64,000 bases of DNA from Dichetophora obliterata (GCA_963920525.1 OY986440.1:18152191-18216190), one strand, 5' to 3'. Positions 1-12,167 are shown, counted from the stretch's first letter. Notes: a model not told the origin generated them from the letters alone. Numbers and translations are program-made.

Positions 1-141
1 AACGCGCCTAAAGAAGAGTGCTTGAGTTTCAATTTATTTAATTCACCCCGGAGTATTATGGCAGAAATTTGACTCTGCGCTTGAAACATGCTGAAATGGT
101 GCTTCTGAAATATTGGAGAGTAGACCAGTCAATTAAATTGT

Positions 142-330
142 GCTGCACTTGCTGGTGCTGCTCGTGGAGACTCTCGGAGAACGTTGGCAAGCAAAAGAAT
201 CAGGAAATTTGCGCTGCACTTGCTTGTGCTACTGGTGGTGGCACTTCAAGGACGTTCGCCAGCAAAGAAAGCCAATTTAACTTTGCTGCACTTGCTTATG
301 CACCGGGAGATCGTTGGCCTACACACACGC
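142..330. repeat. Degenerate ~71 bp tandem repeat, about 2.6 copies
   Basis: The block beginning GCTGCACTTGC recurs at 142, 213 and 285, giving a period of 71-72 bp. Each unit continues with a similar order of words (GTTGGCAAGCAAA or GTTCGCCAGCAAA). The open frames here only reflect this repetition; no protein family is recognisable. Confidence 0.6.
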
Positions 331-392
331 ACACACAAACTCAAGCACTTTCGTTACTTTTTTATTATTTTTATATTTTTTAAGTTTTTTAA

Positions 393-532
393 GGGCATTA
401 ATCTGTATCACGAAGCAGCACACCAACGACAAGCAAGACACGAGAAGCAATAGAATTTCGTATAGAAAAAAGTATTGCTTCTCGTGTCTTGCTTGTCGTT
501 GGTGTGCTGCTTCGTGATACAGATTAATGCCC
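393..532. mobile_element. 140 bp palindromic hairpin MITE, copy 1 (PIF/Harbinger-like)
   Basis: A perfect inverted repeat of about 59 bp per arm starts GGGCATTAATCTG and surrounds a 22 bp loop (452-473). TAA lies at 390-392 and again at 533-535, a 3-bp target duplication typical of PIF/Harbinger elements. A second copy of identical length lies at 40316-40455 in the opposite orientation, with a loop that matches at 20 of 22 bases. It has no coding capacity. Confidence 0.85.
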
Positions 533-535
533 TAA

Positions 536-815
536 GTTTACAATACTACAATTTTACAAAATAAGCTGCAAGTACAACACTCGAATTAAATATGTTGCAA
601 ATTGAATAAAATGCAAATGAAATAAAATATTTGCACTAAAACACGACCGAAATGTGAAACGTCAAAATTTTTAATTGTCAAAATTTCATCGTCCGTTTGG
701 CACAGCAAAAAAGACAAATTTATTTCAACACACACAAATTTAATTCAACTTGATATTTTCTATCCTACCATGACTGAAAAGTTTCCTTTTGACACACAGC
801 AAAAGTATGCAATAC
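536..815. other. AT-rich stretch, nothing recognised
   Basis: No gene, inverted repeat or known element was seen between the hairpin MITE and the hAT-like fragment. Confidence 0.5.
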
Positions 816-1066
816 TTGAAAAAATTATCTCATTTATTATTATAGTAAACTTCAATTAATTATTATAAACTTAAATATTCAAATAATACTTGTTTTATAT
901 TACTTTCTTTTTATGTGTATGAAAGTCCTTTTGTTTCCTTTTAATAAAAAAATTATTCGTAAAAACTTAAATTTTCATATCAATAACCAGTTTTGGTTTC
1001 GGTCGAATATTACAAAATGGCCGAATATTCGGTTTCGTCCAAAATTCCGGTTGCGGTCACTAGCTG
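816..1066 (-). mobile_element. hAT-like terminal fragment, copy 1
   Basis: Read on the minus strand, this segment matches 55422-55680 over about 250 bp. Both start near TAGTG with CCGGAATTT, then repeated CCGAAACCGAA words, and end at GAGATAATTTTTT. Repeated CCGAAACC words near the tip are reminiscent of some hAT element ends. No transposase is attached, so this is a solo end or short MITE. The superfamily is inferred only. Confidence 0.55.
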
Positions 1067-1129
1067 TTATACACATACGTAATGTTAAGATTAATGAAAT
1101 TAGCACGATTTCTTAAAAAACTTTTCATG

Positions 1130-2640
1130 TTTTGATATATCAAGCTGAAAATACAAATTATATGTATAAAAAAAAATAAAATAATTCCAGAACATAAGCT
1201 TTCTTGAAAAAAGTTGGGATATTAAAAGAGCTATATCTTAGAAAGTAATGCATGGACTTTTATGGTTAATAGCTTATAGAGTAAGTAATACCATAGCCTT
1301 TCATTTAATACCCATTTTGCTTAGTTTTGTAACAAACTTTTGTTTAAATATACATAGTAAAAATATATAGAAAAAAAAATTTTTTTGAGGCCATTTTTTT
1401 TTAATTTGGGCCCCTGTAACTTCTGAACAAAATGAAAGCGGCCATTATTTTTCAGATTTGTAATTATAAGTCCTCAATACTTATGTTCTACGAATTCCAA
1501 AAATTATTTACGCGTGGATCGGAATCAGGGCTCTCATCACGTAACTTTTAAAACGACTATCGTTTGAACGATGCTATCCGACGATATCGTTCTTAGTTTG
1601 CTTCATATAAGTCCATCGCTATCGTCTCGTCTATCGTTGTTTTCTACAGTTTGAAAGGCTCTGCAAAAAATATATTCAGTGCCAAGTGATATTTACTTTT
1701 GTGTAGAATTTGTTTTTAGATTTCTTTGCTTCAAAAGTGAAAATTTAAGGTAAAATGTAAGAATTATTAATAAGTTTTATTGATGATAATGTTTTGAAAA
1801 TATATTATTCGGCAGCGATACCTAAGTAAATGGAAATATTGCTACACTTAATTGATGAACATCCGCAGCTGGGCCACAATTACGTCGCAAACATAGTGCA
1901 GGAACGATATTCCATCTATTTGTTAAGGACCACTTTAACAAACAAGCGCCCAAAACATTTTAAAATTATTTTTATTATTTCCAACCAGCAAAATAGCCAA
2001 ACGATACCAAATTAGCTATCGCGCCAAGCAATCGTTTCGACGATACCATTTGACAGTTGTTTGCCATACATGAAGCAAGCAAAACGATATCGTTTAGACG
2101 ATGCATAAAATTAAAGGTTACGTGATGTTAAAGTATCGTTGAAACGATATCATCAAACGATTCTCGTCATACGTGATGAGAGCCCAGCATTTATGCCAAA
2201 ATTTGAGTCGGCGCTATTCTTGAAATCTTCCTTTTTCTTTTTTGCATAGGTATGTAGGCTTAGGAGGCCAAAGACCATTTTATAAAAATTTTAAAAAATA
2301 TACCCGGGACCTAAACAAAAATTATGCCCAAATCGGCATATTTTACTTTTAGCAAGAATGAATTTGTTCACTTTTTTATGGAATGTACGTATTAAGGGTT
2401 TACATACTAAACAGTCATCTGGTTTAGAAGTTATAAGGTCCAAAGTTTAAGAAATGGGCTCGAAAAACTTTCTATAACTTTACTATATATAAACAAAACT
2501 AAGCAAAATGCATATTTAAAGAAAGGCTATGCTATTACCTATTTAATAAGCTATTAACCATAAAATTCCATTAATTACTTTTTAGATTTAACTCTTTTTA
2601 CGCACAAAAAGTTTAGTTTTTTTCATTTAATTTCGACTTC
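1130..2640. repeat. Inverted-arm foldback repeat interrupted by a TIR element
   Basis: Sequence around 1200-1440 reappears in inverted form at about 2400-2600. Shared words include GGCTATG, AATAGCTTAT, CCATAAAA or its complement, and AACTTCTAA. The two arms flank the element at 1528-2185, so that element probably inserted into the loop. Diverged relatives of this arm occur at about 5040-5270, 31710-32290 and 62930-63420. Confidence 0.55.
1528..2185. mobile_element. TIR element with GGGCTCTCATCACGTA ends and CGATATCG-rich interior
   Basis: The ends are inverted copies of GGGCTCTCATCACGTA. Subterminal sequence is full of ACGATATCGT-type short palindromes on both sides. A 61-residue reading frame (1830-2015, +) starts MEILLHLIDEHPQLG. 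This loosely recalls the amino ends of Myb/MADF-like accessory proteins of PIF/Harbinger elements, but that is a weak impression. I could not define a clean target duplication (flanks ATCA and AGCA). Confidence 0.6.
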
Positions 2641-3080
2641 CAGCTTAATATATAAAAACATGAATCTCATGGTCACTCTGGGGCGGCCAGCTGCGCTTAT
2701 TTCATTAATCTCAACATTGTGTATGAGTATTACTTTAAAAATTTTTTTAGAAAAAATACAGAAATTTTTTAAATATTTCTTATTTTGTTAATCACAATAC
2801 TATTTATACAATAACCTTATTTTCTTTTTTATTTATCTTTATTTTTTGTATTCGATTGCTAAGCCTTAACAGGTTTTGTAGCAAATTTAAAATTATAAAA
2901 TAAGATATTTAATACAATTCAAAAATGTAAAGTATGATTTTGAGTGAAATCATGTATTATTAACAAACTTAAAAGTTTTAATAAATTGCTTAAAGCATAT
3001 AATTTTATTAAAGTATGAAAATAAAAAAAAGCTACGTCAAATCGATAATTTCAGACAGCATAGCATGGTTACGTTTTCAA
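2641..3080. other. AT-rich stretch, nothing recognised
   Basis: Mostly A/T homopolymer-rich DNA with no supported feature. Confidence 0.5.
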
Positions 3081-4350
3081 GACAAACAAGGTCAAGTTAG
3101 CAATATCTAAATATCGCGTTATCAAGACAAACAAGGTCAAGTTAGCAACAATTTTTGTATCCGGACATTGGCAGAGTCGTAGGACAAACAAGTTCTCATA
3201 CCCAATAAAACACCACTCCAATAAGTATATACAGTCATGTGAAAATAAATAGGGACACCAGTATGTTTATATTTAAAGCTGCATGAATTACATACAAGGT
3301 TCAACACATATAGCATTAATTCTTTCGAGTGGTGGTTCCTCCTGATAAGGCGAGTATAAAACTTAATGGAGTTTCCTCCCAAATTGTAAAACTGTCCAGA
3401 TACAGGGTGTTTTACGGTTTTGGTACGAGTTTAGTATTATTGATCTAGAATCTAAACTACTCACCATAAAACAAAAAATTATATTTTGTATTTTAGAAAA
3501 AATATCAAATTTTTCATCAATATATCAACCACTTTCGTGTCATGTGCTGCAGCGGAGCTAAAATTTTGAGATTATGAAACGAAATATCAACAAATTTTGT
3601 ATCTTTTGTTTTCGCGGAGCTGTAATCGTCAAAATTTAAAATCTCTGTTTTTCATGTTTAAATACACTTAGTCAACAGTTTTTTTCTAAATTCTAACTTT
3701 GGATGATAAGAGCTCCACCAAAAGAAAAGATACAAAATTTGTTGATATTTCGTTGGATAATCTCAAAATTATAGCTTCGCTACAGCACATGACACGAAAG
3801 TGGTTGATATACTGATGAAAAAGTTGATATTTTTTCTAAAATAGAAAATATTATTTTTTATTTTATGGTGAGTAGTATAGATTCTATATCAATAATACTA
3901 AACACGTACCAAAACCATAAAACACCCTGTATCTTGACAGTTTTACAATGTGGGAGGAAACTCCATAAAGTGTTATACTCGCCTTATCAAGAAGAATTAC
4001 CAGCCTAGGGAATTAATGCTATATCTGGGACACTTTGTATATAATTCATGCAGCTTCAAATATAAAAATATAGGTGTTCCTATTTATTTTCACATGACTT
4101 TATATATGACATATATCGTTCTGTCTTCCTGAAGCCGGTGGGATCCTGGCTTGACAGGGTGGTTACTCGACAAACTAGGTCAACTTCACCGAACCCATTT
4201 TCATAAAACAAAGAAAACCAGCTGCAAACGCAGGCATCAAGACAAACTAGGTCTTATCGACCACTGATATTAATATATTAAAAATTGATCAACGTAGTGT
4301 TTCAAGATGTTAAAACCAACACACCACGGTACCGTCGACAAATGTAGTCA
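3081..4350. repeat. Scattered GACAAACWAGGTCAA motif copies around the Tc1-like foldback
   Basis: The word GACAAAC followed by AAGGT, AAGTT or TAGGT occurs at 3081, 3125, 3183, 4169 and 4241, with a weaker GACAAATGTAGTCA at 4336. The first two copies share AAGGTCAAGTTAGCAA. It looks like a degenerate short tandem repeat split by the element at 3232-4100. Confidence 0.5.
3232..4100. mobile_element. Tc1/mariner-like foldback element with ~400 bp arms
   Basis: The left arm (3232 to about 3640) and right arm (about 3690 to 4100) are inverted copies of each other around a ~60 bp centre. The end starts CAGTCATGTGAAAATAA, resembling Tc1-like termini that begin CAGTCATG. The dinucleotide TA flanks both sides (3230-3231 and 4101-4102), as expected for Tc1/mariner. 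The two mirror-image reading frames beginning MGGNSIK are products of the inverted repeat, not genes. Confidence 0.8.
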
Positions 4351-4534
4351 CATTCATCATGAAGATATAAGGCAATTTAAGATCCCAGGTTTAGGTCCAT
4401 TCAGATTATTTAGATGTTCATACACCAAAATTATCAATTTTAAGCTTAGTTCCATTTATGTATTTAGATTGTTATATTAATGTGTTTACAAATATCACCA
4501 GATTCATCAGATATATGTTTGAGAGAACTTAATC

Positions 4535-5062
4535 ATAATCAACGACGGTACTGCAGGTAATCTATAATTTTATGTTTGATTGAGTCCATGGATTCACTTA
4601 AGGATATAACATCAGATACAAAATTAAAATTACCGCAAGCGCTCCTAAGAGGCTCATTTTGCAAATAATTAGTTCTACAAAAGTCCGTGTGGAGTAACTC
4701 AAAAGATCTTCTAGGACGAAGAGGAAAATTAAAATATATTTTACTCAATAAATATGGACTGTTGACATAACCATGTAAAAGTTTTATAATCCAAATAGCA
4801 TTTATCTTAATTCTCCGATTTTTTAAAGAAGGAAAATTTAAGAGTTGTAACCGATATTCATAAGTGGTAAGTGAAATTCAGTATTACAATAAAGATAGCT
4901 TAAGCAAAACAAAAGAAATTGTTTCTGCAATGTTTCAATGTCGTCTATGTAACAACCATATCGTGGGCACCAAACAACTGAAGCGTATTCTAAGATAGGC
5001 CGCACTAGGGAAGTGAATAAGGTTTTCGTCCAAAAAGGGCTATATCTTAAAGAGATATGCAT
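4535..5062 (-). pseudogene. C-terminal fragment of a LINE ORF2 (Jockey/CR1-like)
   Basis: The minus strand encodes TLFTSLVRPILEYASVVW followed by ETLQKQFLLF, the pattern found after the thumb of Jockey/CR1-type reverse transcriptases. After a frameshift near 4858 it continues through NFPLRPRRSFELLHTDFCR to a stop at about 4539. The catalytic domain is absent. This is a 5'-truncated, decayed copy and only the 3' coding end survives. Confidence 0.7.
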
Positions 5063-5275
5063 GGATTTTCCAGTTATGTACCTCTCTGTATAAATACTTG
5101 CATGACCTTTCTTATACTCATAAGAAACCCATAAAGATTAGTTTTGTTGGAAAATTAAAAAAACTACATGTTTTTAAGGCTTTTTTTTCAAACTTCGGAC
5201 CCCTATAACTTCTAAACGACTTGAAAGCGGACCTTAATTTTTTCACTATTAGCTTTTTTAACAACATCAAAGTTT
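5037..5275 (+). repeat. Dispersed repeat fragment related to the 1130-2640 foldback arm
   Basis: It shares the order GGGCTATATCTTAAAGAG, ATGCATGGA, CCATAAAG, TAGTTTTGTTGGAAAA and CCCCTATAACTTCTAAAC with the arms at 1130-2640, 31.7-32.3 kb and 62.9-63.4 kb. It overlaps the end of the LINE fragment. Confidence 0.5.
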
Positions 5276-6226
5276 TGTTTACGAAGTTCAATAATGTTTT
5301 TGGTCGGAAGAACTTATTCTAAACAACTTGAAACTCTAGGCACTTTTTGTTTACTTTTAGACGTTTTTAACCAGCTGATTTTACTGACTCTTACTGCTCT
5401 TAACCACAGGTTATCTATAAATTTACTAGCTGGTGAAACATATCCAAAGGTGAACAATTTGGTCAGCCAAATTATCTGATAATAAATCTGAAATATTTTC
5501 CCAAATGAAAATAGCAAGCTATATTACTCGCTAAATTCTACTCGTTAGTTTTGGCTTGTATTGCCCATGGCAGAATTCAATGCCCACGAAAGCCCATTGC
5601 AATTCTCGAGAACCATTATTGTTCACAAAATACTAATTGGCACAACTTGTAAAGACATAGACAATCACTTCAGTAAATATTAAATAAGCATGTGGCAAGT
5701 TCACGACTATTGGATTTTTACTAGCTCTCAATTTCATTGGATTACTTACGAGTTTATACCAGTTGAATGATTCACTTCAAGTTTCTTTTTGATATATTTT
5801 GTGGTGAATGTAAATATCACTTGCTGGAAATATTAGTATGTTGAGTTTAATGTCGTTTTATTTTTATAGTCACGAATAAAATTATAAAATTCACTTCCCT
5901 TCAACTACATAAAGAACTAGCGTGCGAATAGCTCTGTTGTAGTTGTTATAAATTTGCAACGCTCATTACGCGAAATTCAGAGGGTGTTTTAGAAACACAA
6001 AAAGCTAGTACGTGTCCCTGGCGAGTAGGGCTGGGGTTAACTAGGGATTAACTCACCATGGAAACGCGAGTTGAGTTGAATTTCGTGAAATCCACGGAAT
6101 TCCACGAAACTTGTTAGATTTAACTGAGTTAAAGGACTTACACATTATGGAACCTTTTCGTCAAAAGGCAGCCATGTTCGAACCAATTTGATAGTTAAGA
6201 AGCAAATGTGGCGGTTTGTCGAACCT
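5276..6226. other. No recognised feature
   Basis: Only short chance reading frames are present; no protein motif or clear repeat end was seen. Confidence 0.4.
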
Positions 6227-7335
6227 CCCAAGTAACAATATTAGCCATATATTCATTCTTGCAGAGCTTATAGTGCTATCTTATATAGCAGCAAGCTTCA
6301 ACTATAGCTTTAGTCGCGCTACTAAAGCTCTTGCAGAGAATATATAAGGCTACTTTCTTGAGTTTAAAAGCACTATTTTTACTTCATATGAGGAGAAGAA
6401 GTAGCTGTATACTTTTAAAAGAGTCCCTGTCAAACCCAAATAAGAGCTCTTGCAAAGCTCTTTTTTATTATTCGTTTAAGTAGGTATGTGTTAAAAATAA
6501 ACTCAATAAATATATAAAATTTGACAAGTGTTTGTGATGATAAGAATGACAAATAAATTAAAGAAATAATAAAGTGATTATTATATCAGACTCATGTTCA
6601 TGTATTCGTTATATGCTGCGAATTCGGTGCGCTTTTGAATTTATCGGAAACGTGAATGTAGTACTTCGAAAAACTACAACGGGCTTAACAAATAATTAAA
6701 ATTAAGAAGTGTTAATTATTTAAAAATAGTTGGAAAATTTTTAACATTCTTTAAGATCAACTAAAAATGATTTAAGTACTTTATTCTTAAATATATGTAT
6801 CATAGAAATCATCAATTTCGTTTTAAATATTATTGTAAACACTAATATTTAGCTTGCTTCAACTCCGAAGATTTTCTATTTTTTATAAGATCGCCATTTT
6901 TTTCAAAGAAGCTCTTTATCAGATTTTTTAGTCACTTGTTATTCCCAAAAAATTTATTGCATTAATTTACAGTATTATATATCTATTCCCTTTAAAAATG
7001 CAATACAAAAATACACATTAAAGCAAATATTATACTCAATCTACGAGTTTTAAAACTGCTGTATAGTAATTTTTATTACTTTAAAATATCCTTTACAGAG
7101 CAAGTAGTAAATTTTAGAGTTCTGCTCTTTTGCAGATTTGATAAAATCCTTTACAGAGCTGTATAAAGTATTAAAGCTCAAAATGGTAAAAATATCATAT
7201 TTAGAGCATTTTCTTTAAAATTAAAAGCAACTAGCAGCAAACAAAGCTGCGGTAAAGCTTTAACCGCATATTATACACCTATAGAACAGTTTTAGGACTC
7301 ACTCGCACCTAGTTGCTCCAACAATGTTACTTGGG
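6227..7335. mobile_element. Candidate TIR element with CCCAAGTAACA ends
   Basis: CCCAAGTAACAATATT at the left is mirrored by AATGTTACTTGGG at the right, a short terminal inverted repeat about 1.1 kb apart. The interior is rich in AGAGCT/AGCTCT words. No target duplication could be defined and there is no transposase, so this remains a candidate. Confidence 0.4.
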
Positions 7336-7822
7336 CTGTTGGCAAAAATTTTTGATTTTCTCCTTCACAACAATAATTCGTCGCTTGTTTGACTAATACG
7401 ATGCTAATTTGAACGGTTCCTGTGTTGAACAAGTTTTACCCGCCTTTTTGTTTGAAGAAATAATTCGCAAATGTGCAAGCTGCTTTATACTACGTTTACA
7501 TATAGGGATTAAATTGAGGTTATGGCCCTCAATGAGATTATTTATTTATTTACTTATTTATTATTATTTGCAGTTCTTAGGGAAGCTTTCTCAATCTCCG
7601 GTTAGCAAAGCTCTCAACCGGGAGTTAGCTAACCGTACGATAGCTAAAAAAACAATTTCGTTTTCATCAAGTGTCGGTTAAGTAACTGTCGGTTAAGTCA
7701 TTAATTGTGAATTTTTTCAATAGTGAATACGCTAAACTGCATATCAGCTGTTTACGCTTGTTTGTTATTTTGTTTTTGATGTGAAAGTTGTAAATATCTA
7801 ACAAGGATTAATTAATAAATAA

Positions 7823-8162
7823 CGTTAACAACACTGGTAAAACAGATGTCGCAAGTGTCGTCGAGGAGAACACCAAGACAAATTGACAGCGGCAAAAGTA
7901 GAAAAAAACAGGAGGCGCCAAAAACAAGTTTTCTTTATTAATTTTGTACTTTGATTACGTAACTTATCTACTCGCTAACCTTCTTAATTGAAATGTAATA
8001 AATTTATTGACTTGTCCAAAAAAGTAAGAAATAATATTGTAAAACTTAACTGTATTAATTAAAATCCTTTACAGGAATTTTTTAGTGGATATTTATTTAT
8101 GCATATGTAAATAAAGAACTAAAAATTCTGAATACCAAAAAACAAGTTTACAATTTGTAACA
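7823..8162 (+). repeat. 5' LTR of the BEL element
   Basis: It is 340 bp and ends TTTGTAACA like the 3' LTR. Its first base is C where the 3' LTR has T, so the canonical TG...CA ends are seen only in the 3' copy. ATAAATAAAG near the end could serve polyadenylation. The stretch just after it (8163-8192) does not show a primer-binding site I can assign; TGGTTAAATC at about 8177 is one candidate. Confidence 0.93.
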
Positions 8163-8192
8163 TTCTAAAAAATTCTTTGGTTAAATCAAACC

Positions 8193-8450
8193 ATGGCTGC
8201 AAACAAAGACCCAAAATCGAGCTGCGCTGGTTGTAGTTCTATCGATACAGATGAAATGGTACAATGTGATGAATGTGACCGCTGGTTCCACTTTCTATGT
8301 GCGGGCGTAACATCCGATATCGCAGAGCGTGACTGGATATGCACTGCGTGTATTACTAGAAAGCAAGCTGATGAACTTGACAAAATGTCAGTTGCAAGTT
8401 CAACTAGATCACTTTCGAAGCGCAAGGTGTTGCAACTACAGATGCTGTAG
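8193..8450 (+). pseudogene. Gag N-terminus with PHD-type zinc finger, cut by an in-frame amber stop
   Basis: The 85-residue frame starts at ATG 8193, 30 bp after the LTR. Residues 11-53 have C-x2-C, C-x2-C, H-x2-C, C-x2-C spacing (C11, C14, C25, C28, H33, C36, C50, C53) with CDRWFHFLC in the middle, the C4HC3 pattern of a PHD finger. PHD fingers usually read histone tails, so a chromatin role in target choice is a reasonable guess. A TAG at 8448-8450 ends the frame, but the same frame continues from 8451 into the rest of Gag. The charged stretch across the stop looks like a coiled coil. The stop is most simply a point mutation; readthrough is possible but unsupported. Confidence 0.85.
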
Positions 8451-8462
8451 GAAGAGAGGAAA

Positions 8463-11400
8463 ATGAAGGAAGAGTATATTCGTAAAAAGTATGAATTACT
8501 TCAAGAAGACCTAGTTAACGACGAGTTAACAACTCAACAGAGTATGTGTCAAGCTGAACAGCAAGTACCAAAAGCCAAAGCAAGGGTAGTGGCAAATTGT
8601 GCGACACAGCAGCCTAATCGGCACCAGATTTCACACTCAAATAATCAAAATGATTTTCAAACTGATTCCAATTTCCTTTCAGTTCCTGCTGCCTCTGGCA
8701 TTCAACACGATGGTAAAAATCTAGCCAATATGGCAACCCAAAACCCTGAGCAGCTTAGGGTACAAAAATTAGCTGTCTCTGGTAGCCAAAATAACAGTAA
8801 TCAAACCAACATGGGCTTAGAGCACCTCAACTTGCAACAAATAGCAACACGGCAATCATTTGCAAAAGATTTGCCTACCTTCAGTGGCCATCCAGAAGAT
8901 TGGCCGATCTTTTTCAGTAGCTTTACTGGGAGCACAAGCTTATGTGGCTACAGCAATTCTGAAAATTTACTAAGGCTTCAAAAATGTCTCAAGGGAAGAG
9001 CTTTAGAGCTAGTGAGAAGTCAATTGCTGATTCCAGATAATGTGCCTGCAATAATAACATCACTGCGCATGATTTATGTGCGGCCCGAGCTCATAATTCA
9101 AACATTGATAGCAAAAGTGCGAAACGAACCGACTCCACGGGCAGAAAAGCTAGAATCCATTATTTTATTTGCATTATCAGTTCAAAAAATGTGCTCTACT
9201 ATGGAGGCAACCGGACTAGTGAACCATTTAGGTAAGCCAGTATTGCTTCAAGAGCTCGTAGACAAGCTGCCGGCTCAAATAAAGCTGAACTGGGCGGTCC
9301 ATAAACGCACCTTTGAAGTCATAAATTTGTCAAGTTTTAGTGCGTGGTTGTTCGAGCTAGCCGAAACAATAAGCGACGTAACTTTTACATCTTCTAGTTT
9401 TATGAAAAATAAGAAAGAGTCTAGCCAATCAAGAGATAACGGTCAAGTGCATACACACGCAGAGGGTGCAAAGATTCATCCGATTGTAAGCGAAGATAGT
9501 ACTCACAAATGCAAAATTTGCAACCAACGTTGTGTTCGAATCGAAACTTGCACCAAATTCACCAACATGAGCTTAAGCGAAAAATGGGATATAGTAAATA
9601 GGTTAAGATTTTGTCGCACTTGTCTTAAGCAGCACCCTACTTCGCGCTGCAGATCAGCTCTACGATGTGGCATAGACGACTGCACGTTTAAACATAATTA
9701 CTTGCTGTATAAATATAGACCTGCATGCAGCAGCTTTCCGGCACCGTCACTAAAAACAGATGCATCAACGCTACAGCTACATCAGCACATCACCAGCAGC
9801 GCAGCAGGCGCATCAACACAACTTACCTGCAACGCTCATGGGTCATCTCAAAAATTCATTTGTTTTAGAGTCGTACCAGTCATTTTATATAACGCAATAA
9901 AAGAGCTGCTTACATATGCCTTTTTAGATGAAGGATCATCTTTAACTTTAATGGACAGTTCGCTTGCATCAGAGCTGAATCTATCAGGGTCAGTAAAACC
10001 GCTGTGTCTTAAATGGACTGGGCAAACGCAGCGAGTCGAAGATGACTCCCAAGTAGTGTCAGCTCAAATATCAGCAGTAGGCAACTCAAAGAAATACCAG
10101 CTGCACAACATAAGGACAGTAAAATCATTAAACTTACCTATCCAATCGCTTAACGCTGTAAATTTAGTTTCTAAATATGCTCATTTAAAAGGCATTACTT
10201 TACGTTCTTATGAGATGGCGGCTCCGAGAATATTAATAGGGTTGGACAGCAGCAACTTAGGGTTTCCACAAGCCACAAAAGAGGGTAAAGCAAAAGAGCC
10301 CTGCGCAACGAAAACCCGCCTTGGCTGGGTCATATATGGAGGAGCCGATGAAACCCTGCAGTCCGAAGCACGTCATGAGTTTCACAGCTTCCATATTTGT
10401 GAATGCAGCAATGACAACAACCAAATCTTAGAAATGATAAAAAGATATTTCTCTTTCGAAAGTTTGGGAGTGAAACTATCCGCTACATTAATAAAACCTG
10501 TAGAAGAGGAACGCGCATGCCATATTTTAGAAACAAAAACAATTAGAAGAGGTGAACGCTTTGAGGTATCGCTACTATGGAGATATGATCACTTTGAAAT
10601 GTCAAATAGTTTGCCAATGGCTCTGAGGCGACACAAATGCGTCTGCAACAAACTTGGGAAAAATCCTTCGCTTGCTGAATCCTTAAATCAGCAACTTGAG
10701 ACTTTTCTGGAAAAAGGTTATATCCGCAAGCTCTCAGATGAAGAGCTGAAACTCGAGTGCCAGAAGATATGGTATCTGCCGATTTTTACGGTTACCAATA
10801 TAAACAAGCCTGGTAAGTTGCGAATAGTGTGGGATGCAGCCGCACGAGTAAATGGAGTCTCATTGAACTCACTTCTTTTGAAGGGCCCCGATCAGCTCGT
10901 ATCACTACCTTCAGTTTTATATCGCTTCCGAGAAAGACAAATAGCAATTTGTGGTGACATTCGTGAAATTTTTCACCAGGTGTTGGTGAACAGCACTGAT
11001 CAACATGCGCAAAGATTTCTTTGGAGCCCAAAAAACAGCGACAACCCAGAAGTTTACGTCATGCAAGTATTAACCTTCGGCGTAACATGTTCTCCCAGCT
11101 GCGTGCAATATATAAAAAATAAAAATGCGCAAGAATACGAAGATCAATTTCCCAGAGCCGCAAGAGCTATTATTCAAAACCACTATGTGGATGATTTTTT
11201 GGATAGCTGTGCTAATGAAGAAGACGCAGTTCAACTGGCAAATGAGGTTAAAATGATTCACGCGAAAGCAGGCTTTGAAATGCGTAATTGGATTTCAAAT
11301 TCGCCAAGAGTTTTAAAAGCGTTAGGCGGGTCGCAGCATGTAGCAAAGAGTTTGAATTCATCTCTGGAGCCAAACCAGACGGAGCGTGTGTTAGGCATGT

Positions 11401-12167
11401 GGTGGAGCACAGCAACAGACAGATTTACTTTTATTATATCACGAAAAGCGTCAGTGCAAGGGCTTATAAGCGAAAATACACGACCAACAAAAAGGCAACT
11501 CTTAAGTGTGATGAAGACTATATTCGATCCGCTTGGTCTGATTGCACATATCATCATCTATATCAAAATCTTGATGCAAGAAGTGTGGAGGGCACATATT
11601 AAATGGGATGATCTAATAGGAGATGTTCACTTCCAAAAATGGCGTAACTGGGTGAGCCTTTTAAAAAAAATAAACATAATAAACATTCCTAGGTGCTACC
11701 TCACGAATCTTACCTTGAACGATAATGATAATTTGGAGCTCCATGTGTTCGTAGATGCGAGCGAGAATGCTTATGCAGCGGTTGCATACTTGAGAGCAAC
11801 AAAGGGGACTCTTGTAGAGTGCACTATAGTGGCTTCAAAAACGCGAGTAGCTCCTTTAAAGATGTCTTCAATTCCACGCCTGGAGTTAGAAGCAGCTAGA
11901 TTAGGAGCACGATTAGCAAGAGGTATATGTGAGGGGCACTCTATAAATTTCTCGGAGAAGATATTTTGGTCTGACTCAAGAACAGTGCTCTGCTGGATAC
12001 GGTCGGATCATCGCAAATACCGACAATACGTGGCTTTTAGGGTGAGCGAAATAATTGACTTAACTAATATAAAAGAGTGGAGATACGTACCCAGCAAGCA
12101 GAATGTAGCTGATGAGGCAACAAAATGGAATGTAAAGTCGCTGGTTTTGTGGATCGTCTTTTCTTAA
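8463..12167 (+). pseudogene. BEL Gag-Pol: gag, protease, reverse transcriptase, RNase H
   Basis: This 1234-codon frame is in register with the PHD segment upstream. Rough order: a DUF1759-like Gag domain near residue 136 (LPTFSGHPEDWPIFF); Cys/His zinc-binding stretches near 347-415 (CKICNQRC, CRTCLKQHP); an aspartic protease with FLDEGSSLTLMD near 486; reverse transcriptase with LRIVWDAAARV near 780, DIREIFHQV near 831 and the YVDD catalytic box near 907; RNase H with VFVDASENAYAA near 1095. The frame ends early at 12167 after a single-base shift close to 12145, since the expected continuation lies in the next frame. The protease and polymerase active-site residues look intact. Confidence 0.9.

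Noticed and set aside
393..532. Possible CRISPR-like or microRNA locus
   Set aside because: One palindrome with a target duplication is a MITE; there is no spaced repeat array, and a microRNA role has no evidence beyond the fold.
3137..4132. Two similar genes in opposite orientation starting MGGNSIK
   Set aside because: They are the two arms of one inverted-repeat element.
11258..11602. Extra frames inside the BEL pol region on both strands
   Set aside because: They overlap the reverse transcriptase, whose motifs are on the + strand in the main frame.
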